Below, piece by piece: positions 1 through 11,131 of a DNA stretch of 37,650 nt. Every line of letters begins with the position of its first letter. Within the stretch, counting starts at the first letter, position 1. Below the pieces are notes generated by a model. That model worked only from the letters and a program-made list of their open reading frames with translations, searched no databases and was not told the DNA's origin. Source of the stretch: Chloroflexota bacterium (GTDB lineage: Bacteria > Chloroflexota > Dehalococcoidia > UBA2979); the NCBI GenBank assembly GCA_009840945.1, contig VXMU01000034.1, forward strand, positions 1 to 37,650. Direction: 5' to 3'. A program made the translations under genes and the position numbers.

Positions 1-306
1 CCCCCCCCCCCTCCCCCTCGGGGGGTGGCCCGCCCGCCCCCCCCCTGTCCTTGCCATCGCCGGCCGCGGCGGGGGGTGGGGGGCGCCCCACCCCCCCCCC
101 CCCCCCCACGGCCCTGAGGGGAGTTATACACCGGGGCGCGTACGCACGGGTATTCGGGGGCCCCTCGACACCCCGATCGCGTCGAGGCCTGCATGGGTGC
201 TCGGACCGAGCGGGAGTGCGCGTCGCAGCGGGTGCGGCGGCCCCCGGCGACCCACACGATCCGCGAACCCGGCGGTCGGGTGAGGAAAACCCGTCACCTC
301 TCGTCC
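1..306. other. C/G homopolymer-rich non-coding stretch
   Basis: The first ~110 bases are dominated by C and G runs, including an uninterrupted run of 17 C at 91-107 and several runs of 9-11 C or G. Open frames here are low-complexity translations (Pro/Arg/Gly) with no recognisable domain. From about 120 to 306 composition is more ordinary, but I see no gene. It may be the end of an assembled contig, an error-prone homopolymer tract, or a degenerate relative of the C/G hairpin repeats at 19434 and 37615. Confidence 0.6.
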
Positions 307-312
307 TAGCAT
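307..312 (+). promoter_or_regulatory. -10 box, leaderless-type, for the repeat-domain surface protein
   Basis: TAGCAT lies 6 nt upstream of the ATG at 319. This places a transcription start at or next to the start codon. No Shine-Dalgarno sequence is seen and no -35 box is recognisable. The spacing favours ATG 319 over the in-frame GTG at 313. Confidence 0.45.
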
Positions 313-318
313 GTGTGT

Positions 319-2418
319 ATGGAACGCAATCGTGGCGGGCGGCTCGCGCGGGTCCGGACCAGGACGGCGGCTGCTGCCGGGGTGGCGCTGACGGTGGCCG
401 CCGCCGTCGTCGCCGTGCTCCTCGTCGTGGTGCAGGGCGACGATAAGCCGTCCGGGGTCGCGCCGGCGGCGCTCGCCCCACCCGGGGCCACCTCGACGCC
501 CTCGCCCACGCCGACCGTCGCGCCAACGCCGTCGCTCCCGACTCCCGCGCCGACCTCGACCGCCACGCCCAGCCCGACCGCCGCGCCCGCGCCGGGCCCG
601 ACGGCCACCCCCACGCCCAGCCCGACCGCCACGCCCGCAAGCCCGACGCCCCCGCCCAGGCCTCCCAGCACGCTCACCTATGACACCTACGACACGACAG
701 GCGCAGTGAGCGAAGCGGGCAGCTACGCCTTCCTGAGGGATACGAAGGACCTCTCGAGCACCGCTGACACGCACGGGGCACTGTCGGTAGTGACGGGCAT
801 CATCGTGAACGTGGCAGATCACGCCGGGACTTCGCGAGCAACCTTCTATGACGGCATCAAGGTCGGGGACGTTGTGGAGTGGGTCCCCACAGCCGACGAG
901 AAGTGCTGGCAGAGATACCGCGTAACAGCGATCCTCGAGGATCCGGCGGGGTCCTCGTCACGCAGGCTCTTCGCTCTTGACCATCTGCCGGAACCGGTCA
1001 TTGAGTGTGACGGTCGACTCGTCGGCGAGGGCGGCACACTCGCAACGGAGTTCCGGTGGAATCCTCCCGCTGCGCGCCCCGGTCGCGACGGCATCCCGGT
1101 CATGCTCCGTGACCAGCCGGTTGCGGGCGGAGCCACCTACCGCGCATCCACGTTCACGACGCTCGTCATCGATGTCCCGTCCGGCATGATGCTCGTCCGA
1201 TCCACGGGAAACCTCCTTGCCGACGGACACTGGCTCCTCGGGTTGGAGGACGTGGAGAGTGGTTCCTGGCTCAGTCTCGACCTGCTCACAGGCGAGGAAC
1301 TGGGACGCGAGGTCATCGAGTCCTCCCAGGATCCCCGCCGGGACGTGGGGGCACTTTTCGACCAGATCGCCGCTTCGGCGCGGACCGTTCCGGCCACCTC
1401 GACGCCCGCGCCGCCGCCGACCCCGACCGCCACGCCGACGCCAGCACCCGCGTCCCTCACGACGCTCGCCTATGACAGGTACGACGCGACCGGCGCGGTC
1501 ACGACGGCCGGCAGCTACGCCTTCCTGACCACAGGCGACGATGGCACGATGACCGCCGTCACCACCTACGAGGCCCTCCGCAACGGCACCACCACGAGCC
1601 TCCGCATCCACACGTCCGACGCCAAGGGAGTCTCGCGCTCAGGGGTCTTGGACAGTGTCGAGGCGGGCGACATCCTTGAGTGGCGCGAGGCCGGCCAGTG
1701 CTGGGTGCGCTACAGGGTGACGGCTGCGCCGCAGCCCGCGGCGGGCGCCGCCACACGCGAGTATGGGGTCGAGTGGGTCACCTACGCCTACACCGGGTGC
1801 AGCGGAGCGCTGGACGCGACCGCTACCGCGTCCGTGCAGCTGAATCCACCGGCGTTCACCTCGGCCGGCCTCGCCGCGCCCGTCCGCCACGGGCCGTACT
1901 TGCTGCATCCGATCGGCTGGGATGGCCCACTCCAGCCGCAGGTCGCCACCGCGCCGCTCGGCGGTGCGCAGGGCTCGTCCTCAGCCGACCGCGCAGTGTC
2001 GGACGACCTCGCGGTCGTGATGGCGCACCCGTTCTGGCGCGAGCCGGACTTCCCGGACGGCTGGACGCTGCACAGCGCCGCCGTGGGCTACGAGGGGATT
2101 GACGGCTACTTCGCGATCTACCTCGACGCGCGGGGCGGTTTCGGTGCCGATGTTCAGGTGGCGCGCCTGCCGCGGCTGCCCGACTACGTGAGCGCCCCGG
2201 ACGGCCTCAGCATCTACGAGGCGCGCACGATCGACGGGCACCCGGCCGTCGTACGCTACAGCCTGACGGGCGACCTGACCCATGAAACGTCGGTCTACAT
2301 CTTCCACGAGGCGACCGGCATCGAGTACCTCGTCGTGGGTGTCTCCCCGCGCGCCGGCGGCTCCCCGGACATCGTGATCGCCGCGGCCCGCAGCCTCTAC
2401 CGGGCGGCGGGCGAATGA
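319..2418 (+). CDS. Membrane-anchored surface protein with two tandem domains on Pro/Thr linkers
   Basis: I do not recognise a named family. The roughly 699-aa product (ATG 319) has a basic N-terminus, a hydrophobic segment at about residues 17-38 that could be a signal anchor, and then a low-complexity Pro/Thr/Ala/Ser linker to about 118. Two homologous units follow, opening with LTYDTYDTTGAVSEAGSYAF (from ~119) and LAYDRYDATGAVTTAGSYAF (from ~383). A second short Pro/Thr linker lies before unit two. Each unit has a Cys pair at matching places (C196/C230 and C461/C494) next to a CW.RYRVTA motif, which suggests one disulfide per unit outside the cytoplasm. Unit one is followed by a segment about 100 residues long, and unit two by a longer C-terminal region. 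GTG 313 is an alternative start, but the -10 box supports 319. A role at the cell envelope is inferred from architecture only. Confidence 0.75.
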   Translation: MERNRGGRLARVRTRTAAAAGVALTVAAAVVAVLLVVVQGDDKPSGVAPAALAPPGATSTPSPTPTVAPTPSLPTPAPTSTATPSPTAAPAPGPTATPTPSPTATPASPTPPPRPPSTLTYDTYDTTGAVSEAGSYAFLRDTKDLSSTADTHGALSVVTGIIVNVADHAGTSRATFYDGIKVGDVVEWVPTADEKCWQRYRVTAILEDPAGSSSRRLFALDHLPEPVIECDGRLVGEGGTLATEFRWNPPAARPGRDGIPVMLRDQPVAGGATYRASTFTTLVIDVPSGMMLVRSTGNLLADGHWLLGLEDVESGSWLSLDLLTGEELGREVIESSQDPRRDVGALFDQIAASARTVPATSTPAPPPTPTATPTPAPASLTTLAYDRYDATGAVTTAGSYAFLTTGDDGTMTAVTTYEALRNGTTTSLRIHTSDAKGVSRSGVLDSVEAGDILEWREAGQCWVRYRVTAAPQPAAGAATREYGVEWVTYAYTGCSGALDATATASVQLNPPAFTSAGLAAPVRHGPYLLHPIGWDGPLQPQVATAPLGGAQGSSSADRAVSDDLAVVMAHPFWREPDFPDGWTLHSAAVGYEGIDGYFAIYLDARGGFGADVQVARLPRLPDYVSAPDGLSIYEARTIDGHPAVVRYSLTGDLTHETSVYIFHEATGIEYLVVGVSPRAGGSPDIVIAAARSLYRAAGE

Positions 2419-2543
2419 GAGCTGCCGCCTCTCCCGTCGTCGGGCTCGTCGCGTCGCTAGTCGTGCTGCTCGTCCCGCCCGGCGGCGGCCTGCCAGAAAC
2501 CGGCACCTCGGGCTGGACCGGAGACGCCAGAGCTACACGATGA
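2415..2543 (+). CDS. Possible 42-aa secreted or membrane peptide overlapping the upstream stop
   Basis: An ATG at 2415 shares ATGA with the stop of the upstream surface protein, an arrangement typical of translational coupling. The product has a hydrophobic core (LVASLVVLLV) followed by PPGGGLPETGTSGWTG. LPETG matches the sortase motif, but there is no hydrophobic helix and basic tail after it, so it would not be a standard sortase substrate. It could be a real short peptide, the remnant of a longer surface-protein gene, or chance. Confidence is low. Confidence 0.2.
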   Translation: MRAAASPVVGLVASLVVLLVPPGGGLPETGTSGWTGDARATR

Positions 2544-2613
2544 GGAGTCGGTGCGGCGCGATACCTCACGCCGAGATGTAAGAGCGGCCGGCCTGCCCCT
2601 ACCACGCTAGTGT

Positions 2614-2697
2614 TGGTGCCGGGGGAGGGGGTCGAACCCTCACGCCTTTCGGCGGCAGGTTTTAAGCCCGCTGCGTCTGCCATTCCGCCACCCCGGC
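2614..2697 (-). tRNA. tRNA-Leu (anticodon UAA)
   Basis: The minus strand folds as a class II tRNA. The 7-bp acceptor stem starts GCCGGGG and closes with CCCCGGC. The anticodon loop CTTAAAA carries anticodon TAA. The long variable arm is CGCCGAAAGGCG, the T arm is GAGGG-TTCGACC-CCCTC, and discriminator A is followed by an encoded CCA (2614-2616). It reads UUA leucine codons, which are rare in this GC-rich genome. Confidence 0.96.
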
Positions 2698-2734
2698 GGG
2701 TGTGACCTCGATCATACGCGGGACGTGCGAGGGG

Positions 2735-3988
2735 CTACGGCGGGATCGACTGCGCCGCGGGGGTGACGAAGTCGCTGACCGTGCCGGGTCGCATGCCCGC
2801 CTCTCGTAAGGCCTCGGACAGCTCCTCGTACGCCTCGTCGCCGGCGATGTCGAGGCGGAAGCTGAGCAGCGCCGCGCCCACGGGCAGGTGCGTGTCGACG
2901 AGGTCGTGCTCGACCTCGATCACGTTCACGCCCTGCGCCGCGATGATGCGGCTGATGCGCGCCAGCTCGCCGGGTGCGTGCGCCGTCTCGAACGTGATGG
3001 TGCGGCGACGCCCCTCGCCCGTCAGCCCTCGCTCGACGATGCGGTCGAGGAGGTTGATGTCCACGTTCCCGCCCGACAGCACGGGCACCACCGGCCCGTC
3101 CGCCTCCACGACGCGCGCGAGCAGCGCGGCGATGCCGAGCGCCCCCGCGCCCTCGATCACGAACTTGGTGCGCTCGATCAGCAGCACCATCGTGCGAGCG
3201 ATGTCCTCCTCGTGGACCGCGACCACGTCGTCGACGTAGCGCTCGATCAGCTCGAGCGTGAGCGCCGAGGGGCCGGCCACGGCCGCGCCGTCGGCGAGGG
3301 TCTGCACGAACGGCACGGTGCGCGGCGCGCCCGCGAGCAGCGAGGCGACCACGCCGGGCATCGCCTGCGACTGCGCGCCGATAACGCGGATGTCCGGCCG
3401 CAGCGACTTCACCGCGAGCCCGACCCCCGCGAGCAGCCCGCCGCCGCCCGCCGGCACGATCACCGTCGTCGCCTCGGGCGCCTGCTCGATGACCTCGAGG
3501 CCGAGCGTCGCCTGCCCGGCGACGATGGCGGGGTTGTCGAAGGGCGGCACGAAGAGCAGGTCGCGCTCGGCCGCCATCTCCTGCGCGTGCGCGATGCAGT
3601 CCTCGAGGGGGCCGTCGACGAGGACCACCTCGGCCTCGTAGCCGCGCGTGGCGGCCTGCTTGGCGAGCGGTGCGTTCGCGGGCATCACGACCGTCGCGGG
3701 GATGCCGCGCTCGGCCGCGGCGAGCGCGACGCCCTGCGCGTGGTTCCCGGCGCTGGCGGCGATCACCCCTCGCGGCGGCTCGGCCAGCGAGCCGAGCATG
3801 TTCGACGCGCCACGGAACTTGAACGAGCCGCCGCGCTGCAGGTGCTCGCACTTCAGCAGCACGGGCACGCCCGCGAGGTCGGAAAGCGAGACGCTCGGCC
3901 ACATGGGCGTGACCCGGGCGGCCCCCGCGATGCGCGCGCGGGCCGCGTGAACGTCCTCGATGGTGACGGCGTCGATCGTCGTGCTCAT
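2735..3988 (-). CDS. ilvA: Threonine dehydratase (threonine ammonia-lyase) with C-terminal ACT domain
   Basis: PLP-dependent deamination of L-threonine (and probably L-serine) to 2-oxobutyrate and ammonia in the cytoplasm, either as the first step of isoleucine synthesis or for threonine catabolism. The 417-aa product shows the fold-type II core. The Schiff-base lysine is K57 in GGSFKFRGA, the substrate loop is ASAGNHAQG at 78-86, and the phosphate-binding glycine loop is PAGGGG at 179-184. A single ACT domain lies at about 329-405 (TFETAHAPGELARISRIIAA), which normally binds a regulatory amino acid. Length and the single ACT domain match the TdcB/short IlvA type rather than the ~510-aa IlvA with a doubled regulatory domain, so the biosynthetic versus catabolic role is open. 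The ATG has no clear Shine-Dalgarno sequence; a weak -10-like CATCAT lies 6 nt upstream. Confidence 0.93.
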   Translation of the reverse strand: MSTTIDAVTIEDVHAARARIAGAARVTPMWPSVSLSDLAGVPVLLKCEHLQRGGSFKFRGASNMLGSLAEPPRGVIAASAGNHAQGVALAAAERGIPATVVMPANAPLAKQAATRGYEAEVVLVDGPLEDCIAHAQEMAAERDLLFVPPFDNPAIVAGQATLGLEVIEQAPEATTVIVPAGGGGLLAGVGLAVKSLRPDIRVIGAQSQAMPGVVASLLAGAPRTVPFVQTLADGAAVAGPSALTLELIERYVDDVVAVHEEDIARTMVLLIERTKFVIEGAGALGIAALLARVVEADGPVVPVLSGGNVDINLLDRIVERGLTGEGRRRTITFETAHAPGELARISRIIAAQGVNVIEVEHDLVDTHLPVGAALLSFRLDIAGDEAYEELSEALREAGMRPGTVSDFVTPAAQSIPP

Positions 3989-4031
3989 ACATCCATGATG
4001 GCACGTCGTGCGTGCGCAGGAAGGGGTGTGA

Positions 4032-4406
4032 CTAGCGGCGGCGGGCGGGCCGGAAGAGCGCGTACAGGATGCCTATCACCCCGCCGGCGAGCCCGAGGGC
4101 GACCGTCTCACCGCCGACGCCGCCGGGTTGGTCGGCGAAGACGGTCGAAGAGGGCCAGTTCCCCATGCTCGCAAGGAGCGCCCAGCCGACGATCCACCCG
4201 ATCGCCCCGTCGCTCGCGCTCACGAGCGCCTCGATGCCGTTCAGCTTGTCCCCGGCCGCGTAGCGCGCGAAGACCGGGCCGGAGGCGCCGATGAGCAGCG
4301 GGAAGAGGTGGTAGGTGGTGCCGTCGGCGATGGAGGTGATGATCACCCAGGCGGCCGTCGCGACCGTCACGGCGATCGCGCCGACGATGATCGGCGCTAC
4401 GCGCAT
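4032..4406 (-). CDS. Small integral membrane protein of unknown function
   Basis: The 124-aa product has about three or four hydrophobic segments: APIIVGAIAVTVATAAWVII at the N-terminus, LFPLLIGASGPVFARYA, GWIVGWALLASMG, and VALGLAGGVIGILYALF before a basic RPARRR tail. The ATG is preceded by GGAAGG at a usable distance. I recognise no family. It lies between the PPOX protein gene and threonine dehydratase on the same strand, but with gaps of 44-57 nt, so co-transcription is possible but not shown. Confidence 0.65.
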   Translation of the reverse strand: MRVAPIIVGAIAVTVATAAWVIITSIADGTTYHLFPLLIGASGPVFARYAAGDKLNGIEALVSASDGAIGWIVGWALLASMGNWPSSTVFADQPGGVGGETVALGLAGGVIGILYALFRPARRR

Positions 4407-4462
4407 GGGGATGGCCTTCCGGTCATCGCTCGGTGGTCCATGGCGTCACGGTATCACGAGGC

Positions 4463-4897
4463 CTACACGTCGGCGGCGTAGTCCCACGAGACGATGTGCT
4501 CGGGCCGGACGCGGAAGACGACAGTGCCGGGCGCGCCGTCACGGTACGGCTCGGCGAAGGCGCGGCCCTCCTCCTCGCCGTAGTAGCGCGTCGCCATGCG
4601 CAGCGCGACCTGGTGGACGGGGTCCTCGTCCTCGGTGACCTCCTCGACAGGTCCGTCGATGACCACGCCGGCGTAGGGCGTCTCCCGCTCGTCGACGCAG
4701 ACGGAAGCATGGGCGACGCGCTGGAGGTTGCGCCACTTGAGGCTGGAGCGGCCGGTGAAGATCAGCACCGAGCCGTCGTGCCACTCGTACCAGACGGGCG
4801 CGGAGCGTGGGTGTCCGCGCCGGTCGACCGTGGAGACGACGGCGATCTTTGCGCCCTCGGTCAGGAACTCATCGAGCCGGGCCTCGCTCATCGGCAT
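4463..4897 (-). CDS. PPOX-class (pyridoxamine-phosphate-oxidase-like) flavin/F420 protein
   Basis: A 144-aa split-barrel protein of the pyridoxamine 5'-phosphate oxidase superfamily. Members bind FMN or F420 and reduce or bind diverse substrates. Visible family features are the N-terminal helix then KIAVVSTVDRRGHPRSAPVW, the barrel strand GSVLIFTGRSSLKWRNLQR, VCVDERETPYAGVVIDGPV, and a C-terminal strand ending IVSWDYAADV. The Arg/Ser/Lys pattern around SSLKWRNL is where the cofactor phosphate normally binds. The start at 4897 is chosen because GGAGGT lies 5 nt upstream; a longer frame to 4999 has no such site and would run into the promoter region of the toxin gene. It is divergent from the toxin-antitoxin pair. 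Cofactor and substrate cannot be told from sequence alone; the LLM-class enzyme in this window would be compatible with F420. Confidence 0.85.
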   Translation of the reverse strand: MPMSEARLDEFLTEGAKIAVVSTVDRRGHPRSAPVWYEWHDGSVLIFTGRSSLKWRNLQRVAHASVCVDERETPYAGVVIDGPVEEVTEDEDPVHQVALRMATRYYGEEEGRAFAEPYRDGAPGTVVFRVRPEHIVSWDYAADV

Positions 4898-4920
4898 GCT
4901 GCACCTCCGTCCGTGCGATA

Positions 4921-4933
4921 GGGCATCATGCCC
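4921..4933. promoter_or_regulatory. Perfect 13-nt palindrome between divergent genes
   Basis: GGGCAT-C-ATGCCC lies in the 107-nt gap between the PPOX gene (minus) and the toxin gene (plus). It could be an operator, for example for the HTH antitoxin, or part of the PPOX leader. A second small palindrome GCATATGC is at 4967-4974, nearer the toxin start. No binding protein can be assigned. Confidence 0.3.
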
Positions 4934-4993
4934 CCATCGGCGGCCGATGCAACAGCGCCTCGACGCGCATATGCAATGTAGTACCGTATGCGT

Positions 4994-4999
4994 TACCAT
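4994..4999 (+). promoter_or_regulatory. Candidate -10 box of the toxin-antitoxin operon
   Basis: TACCAT lies 5 nt before the toxin ATG at 5005, within an unusually AT-rich patch (4967-5012). No Shine-Dalgarno sequence precedes the toxin start, so a leaderless or near-leaderless mRNA is possible. The neighbouring palindrome at 4967 would suit autoregulation. Confidence 0.35.
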
Positions 5000-5004
5000 T
5001 ACTC

Positions 5005-5325
5005 ATGATCGAGATCAGGGAGTACCTCGACGATCGGGGCCGCAGCCCGTTCGGTCGCTGGTTCGACAGTCTCGACGCACAGGCGGCCGCCAGGGTGGGA
5101 ACGTCCCTCGCCCGCATGCAGGCCGGCAACCTGTCCAACATCAAAGGCGTTGGCGGCGGATTGCTGGAGCAGCGCATCAACGTCGGCCCGGGTTACAGGG
5201 TTTATTTCGGCAGGGACGGAGACGCCTTGATAATCCTGTTCGGCGGCGGGACCAAGGCTCGCCAGCAGAGGGACATCGAGGATGCCCGGCGGCTCTGGGA
5301 AGAATACAGGCGTCGCAAGCGCTAG
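5005..5325 (+). CDS. Type II toxin, RelE/HigB-like (addiction module killer protein)
   Basis: The 106-aa product MIEIREYLDDRGRSPFGRWF... matches the Gp49/HigB branch of RelE/ParE toxins: an opening YLD-x-G-x-SPF-x-W motif, the core GGGLLEQRINVGPGYRVYFG, then ALIILFGGGTKARQQRDIE and a basic C-terminal helix WEEYRRRKR. Family members are ribosome-dependent mRNA interferases, with activity here inferred from homology. The ATG at 5005 gives the standard length; a longer in-frame opening exists upstream but would read through the promoter region. The antitoxin gene starts 10 nt after the stop, giving toxin-first order as in higBA. Codon use is less GC-biased than in neighbours (tattt, ttgataatc), a sign of acquisition by transfer. 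Confidence 0.88.
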   Translation: MIEIREYLDDRGRSPFGRWFDSLDAQAAARVGTSLARMQAGNLSNIKGVGGGLLEQRINVGPGYRVYFGRDGDALIILFGGGTKARQQRDIEDARRLWEEYRRRKR

Positions 5326-5335
5326 GAGGTCTGAC

Positions 5336-5653
5336 ATGCCCCTCACTCGTGACTTCAAGGAGACCGTGCAGGCCCGCGCCAAGCGCGACGCGGCGTTTCG
5401 CGAAGCCTTGCTCAAGGAAGGCGTGGAGTGCCTGCTCGCAGGGGATCTCGAGGCAGGCAAGATCGTGCTGCGCGACTACATCAACGCCACCATCGGCTTC
5501 GAGGAGCTTGGCGCCCTCACGAACAAGCAACCCAAGAGTCTCATGCGCATGTTCGGGCCGTCGGGCAACCCCCATGCCCGCAATCTGTTCGAGGTCATCA
5601 GCTGCATGCAGCGACACGAGGGGGTGCAGCTCGAAGTGAACGCCGTTCGATAG
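5336..5653 (+). CDS. Cognate HTH antitoxin (addiction module antidote protein)
   Basis: A 105-aa protein with the layout of the antidote partner of this toxin family. It has a charged N-terminal stretch (TRDFKETVQARAKRDAAFRE), ALLKEGVECLLAGDLEAGKI and VLRDYINATIGFEELGALT. The helix-turn-helix segment NKQPKSLMRMFGPSGNPHARN and a C-terminal helix-strand follow. It is expected to bind and neutralise the toxin and to repress the shared promoter. A strong GGAGGT site ends 5 nt before the ATG, in contrast to the toxin start, so the antitoxin is probably translated more efficiently, as expected for such pairs. Confidence 0.87.
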   Translation: MPLTRDFKETVQARAKRDAAFREALLKEGVECLLAGDLEAGKIVLRDYINATIGFEELGALTNKQPKSLMRMFGPSGNPHARNLFEVISCMQRHEGVQLEVNAVR

Positions 5654-5698
5654 TCCGAATACGGGCCACCGCAGCTTGAGTAGCGCGGCCCGAAGGCG

Positions 5699-5704
5699 TA
5701 GGCT
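5699..5704 (+). promoter_or_regulatory. Candidate -10 box upstream of the Lhr helicase gene
   Basis: TAGGCT sits 41 nt before the GTG start at 5746, leaving room for a leader that contains GAGGTG at about 5735. No -35 element is recognisable. Confidence 0.25.
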
Positions 5705-5745
5705 GCGAGGACACGTCCCGCACGCATGTTCGTCGAGGTGACAGG

Positions 5746-10110
<4,365 letters not shown>

Positions 10111-10124
10111 CAGTCGCTCGACTG
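10111..10124 (+). terminator. Short perfect hairpin after lhr
   Basis: CAGTCG-CT-CGACTG begins immediately after the lhr stop codon. There is no U-tract and the loop is only two bases (four if one pair opens), so it is a weak terminator or RNA 3'-end stabiliser at best. Confidence 0.25.
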
Positions 10125-10167
10125 CGAGAGCTTGAAGGAGCGGCGGCGACACCCGCGCCAGAACCGG

Positions 10168-10173
10168 TAAACT
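10168..10173 (+). promoter_or_regulatory. Candidate -10 box and leader hairpin for ku
   Basis: TAAACT precedes the ku ATG by 61 nt. The intervening leader contains a perfect hairpin CTCGCG-TGG-CGCGAG (10185-10199) and a strong GAGGAGG ribosome binding site near 10222-10228. The hairpin may simply reflect GC content. Confidence 0.3.
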
Positions 10174-10234
10174 GATCGGCGCGGCTCGCGTGGCGCGAGG
10201 GTGCCCGAAGGCCGTGCAGGTGAGGAGGCAAGCG

Positions 10235-11098
10235 ATGCCGAGGCCGATCTGGCGCGGGGCAATCAGCTTCGGGATGGTCTCCATCCCCGTGCGCCTCTAC
10301 ACCGCCACCGAGAGCAAGGACGTCTCCTTCCGCCAGCTCGACCGCGAGGACCACTCCCGCGTCCGCCAGCTGCGCTGGAACATGGAGCTCGACCGCGAGG
10401 TACCGTACGACCAGATCGTGCGCGGCTACGAGTACGCCAAGGACCGCTACGTCATCCTCGAGAACGAGGACCTGGACAAGCTCCCGCTGCCCACCAAGCG
10501 CACGATCGGCATCCAGGCGTTCGTGAAGCTCGACGAGATCGACCCCGTCTACCACGAGAAGGCGTACTACCTCGAACCCGACGAGGCGGGCGAGAAGCCG
10601 TTCGCGCTGCTCGTGCGCGCGCTGGAGGCGAAGGGCCTGGTGGCCGTCGCGCAGGTCGCGATCCGCAACAAAGAGCGGCTGTGCGCGCTGCGCGCGCCCG
10701 GCCCCGACGAGGAGGGCGCGGCGCACGGCGGCGGCCGCATCCTGCTCGAGACGCTCTACTACCCCGACGAGATCCGCACCGCGCAGCTCGACCCCCTCGA
10801 CCTCGAAGAGGTCTCGGAGGAGGAGCTGCAGATGGCGTTCACGCTCATCGGCATGCTGGAGAAGCCGTTCGAGCCCGAGGAGTACCACGACGAGTACCGC
10901 GAGGCGCTCATGGCCGTGATCAACGCCAAGCTCGAAGGGGTCGAGCTGGCCGAGGCCGCCGAGCCCGAGACCGCGAAGATCGTTGACCTCATGGCCGCGC
11001 TCCGCGCGAGCGTCGAGGCGGCCAGCCGCGACCGGGACGATGAGCCCGACGAGACAGCCGACGCCGAGCCCGCAGCCGCCGAGGCGCGGGCGAGCTAG
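10235..11098 (+). CDS. ku: Ku homodimeric DNA end-binding protein (bacterial NHEJ)
   Basis: A 287-aa bacterial Ku core protein that forms a ring around double-strand break ends and recruits LigD. The N-terminus MPRPIWRGAISFGMVSIPV is the family signature. It is followed by the beta-barrel region, including LREDHSRV-like DREDHSRVRQLRW, YDQIVRGYEYAKDRYVIL, and ETLYYPDEIRTAQ. The C-terminus is a Glu/Asp/Ala-rich tail from about residue 262 (DRDDEPDETADAEPAAAEAR), where other Ku proteins often have a basic extension; here the tail is acidic. The ATG at 10235 is chosen because the family signature starts there and GAGGAGG precedes it by 6-7 nt. ligD starts 33 nt downstream. Confidence 0.96.
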   Translation: MPRPIWRGAISFGMVSIPVRLYTATESKDVSFRQLDREDHSRVRQLRWNMELDREVPYDQIVRGYEYAKDRYVILENEDLDKLPLPTKRTIGIQAFVKLDEIDPVYHEKAYYLEPDEAGEKPFALLVRALEAKGLVAVAQVAIRNKERLCALRAPGPDEEGAAHGGGRILLETLYYPDEIRTAQLDPLDLEEVSEEELQMAFTLIGMLEKPFEPEEYHDEYREALMAVINAKLEGVELAEAAEPETAKIVDLMAALRASVEAASRDRDDEPDETADAEPAAAEARAS

Positions 11099-11119
11099 GC
11101 CCCGCGGCCGCACGCGCGG

Positions 11120-11125
11120 TAGCAC
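11120..11125 (+). promoter_or_regulatory. -10-like box, leaderless-type, for ligD
   Basis: TAGCAC lies 6 nt before the ligD ATG at 11132 and there is no Shine-Dalgarno sequence. The last base departs from the TANNNT pattern of the other sites. If used, ligD has its own promoter despite being only 33 nt after ku. Confidence 0.35.
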
Positions 11126-11131
11126 TCCCCG

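Noticed and set aside
2434-2543. LPETG as proof of a sortase-anchored protein
   Set aside because: The motif is not followed by a hydrophobic helix and basic tail and no sortase gene is present in the window, so it is kept only as a low-confidence ORF.
2888-4294. 468-codon plus-strand open frame over the threonine dehydratase gene
   Set aside because: Asp/Arg/His/Val-rich translation without a domain; the minus strand encodes an intact PLP enzyme.
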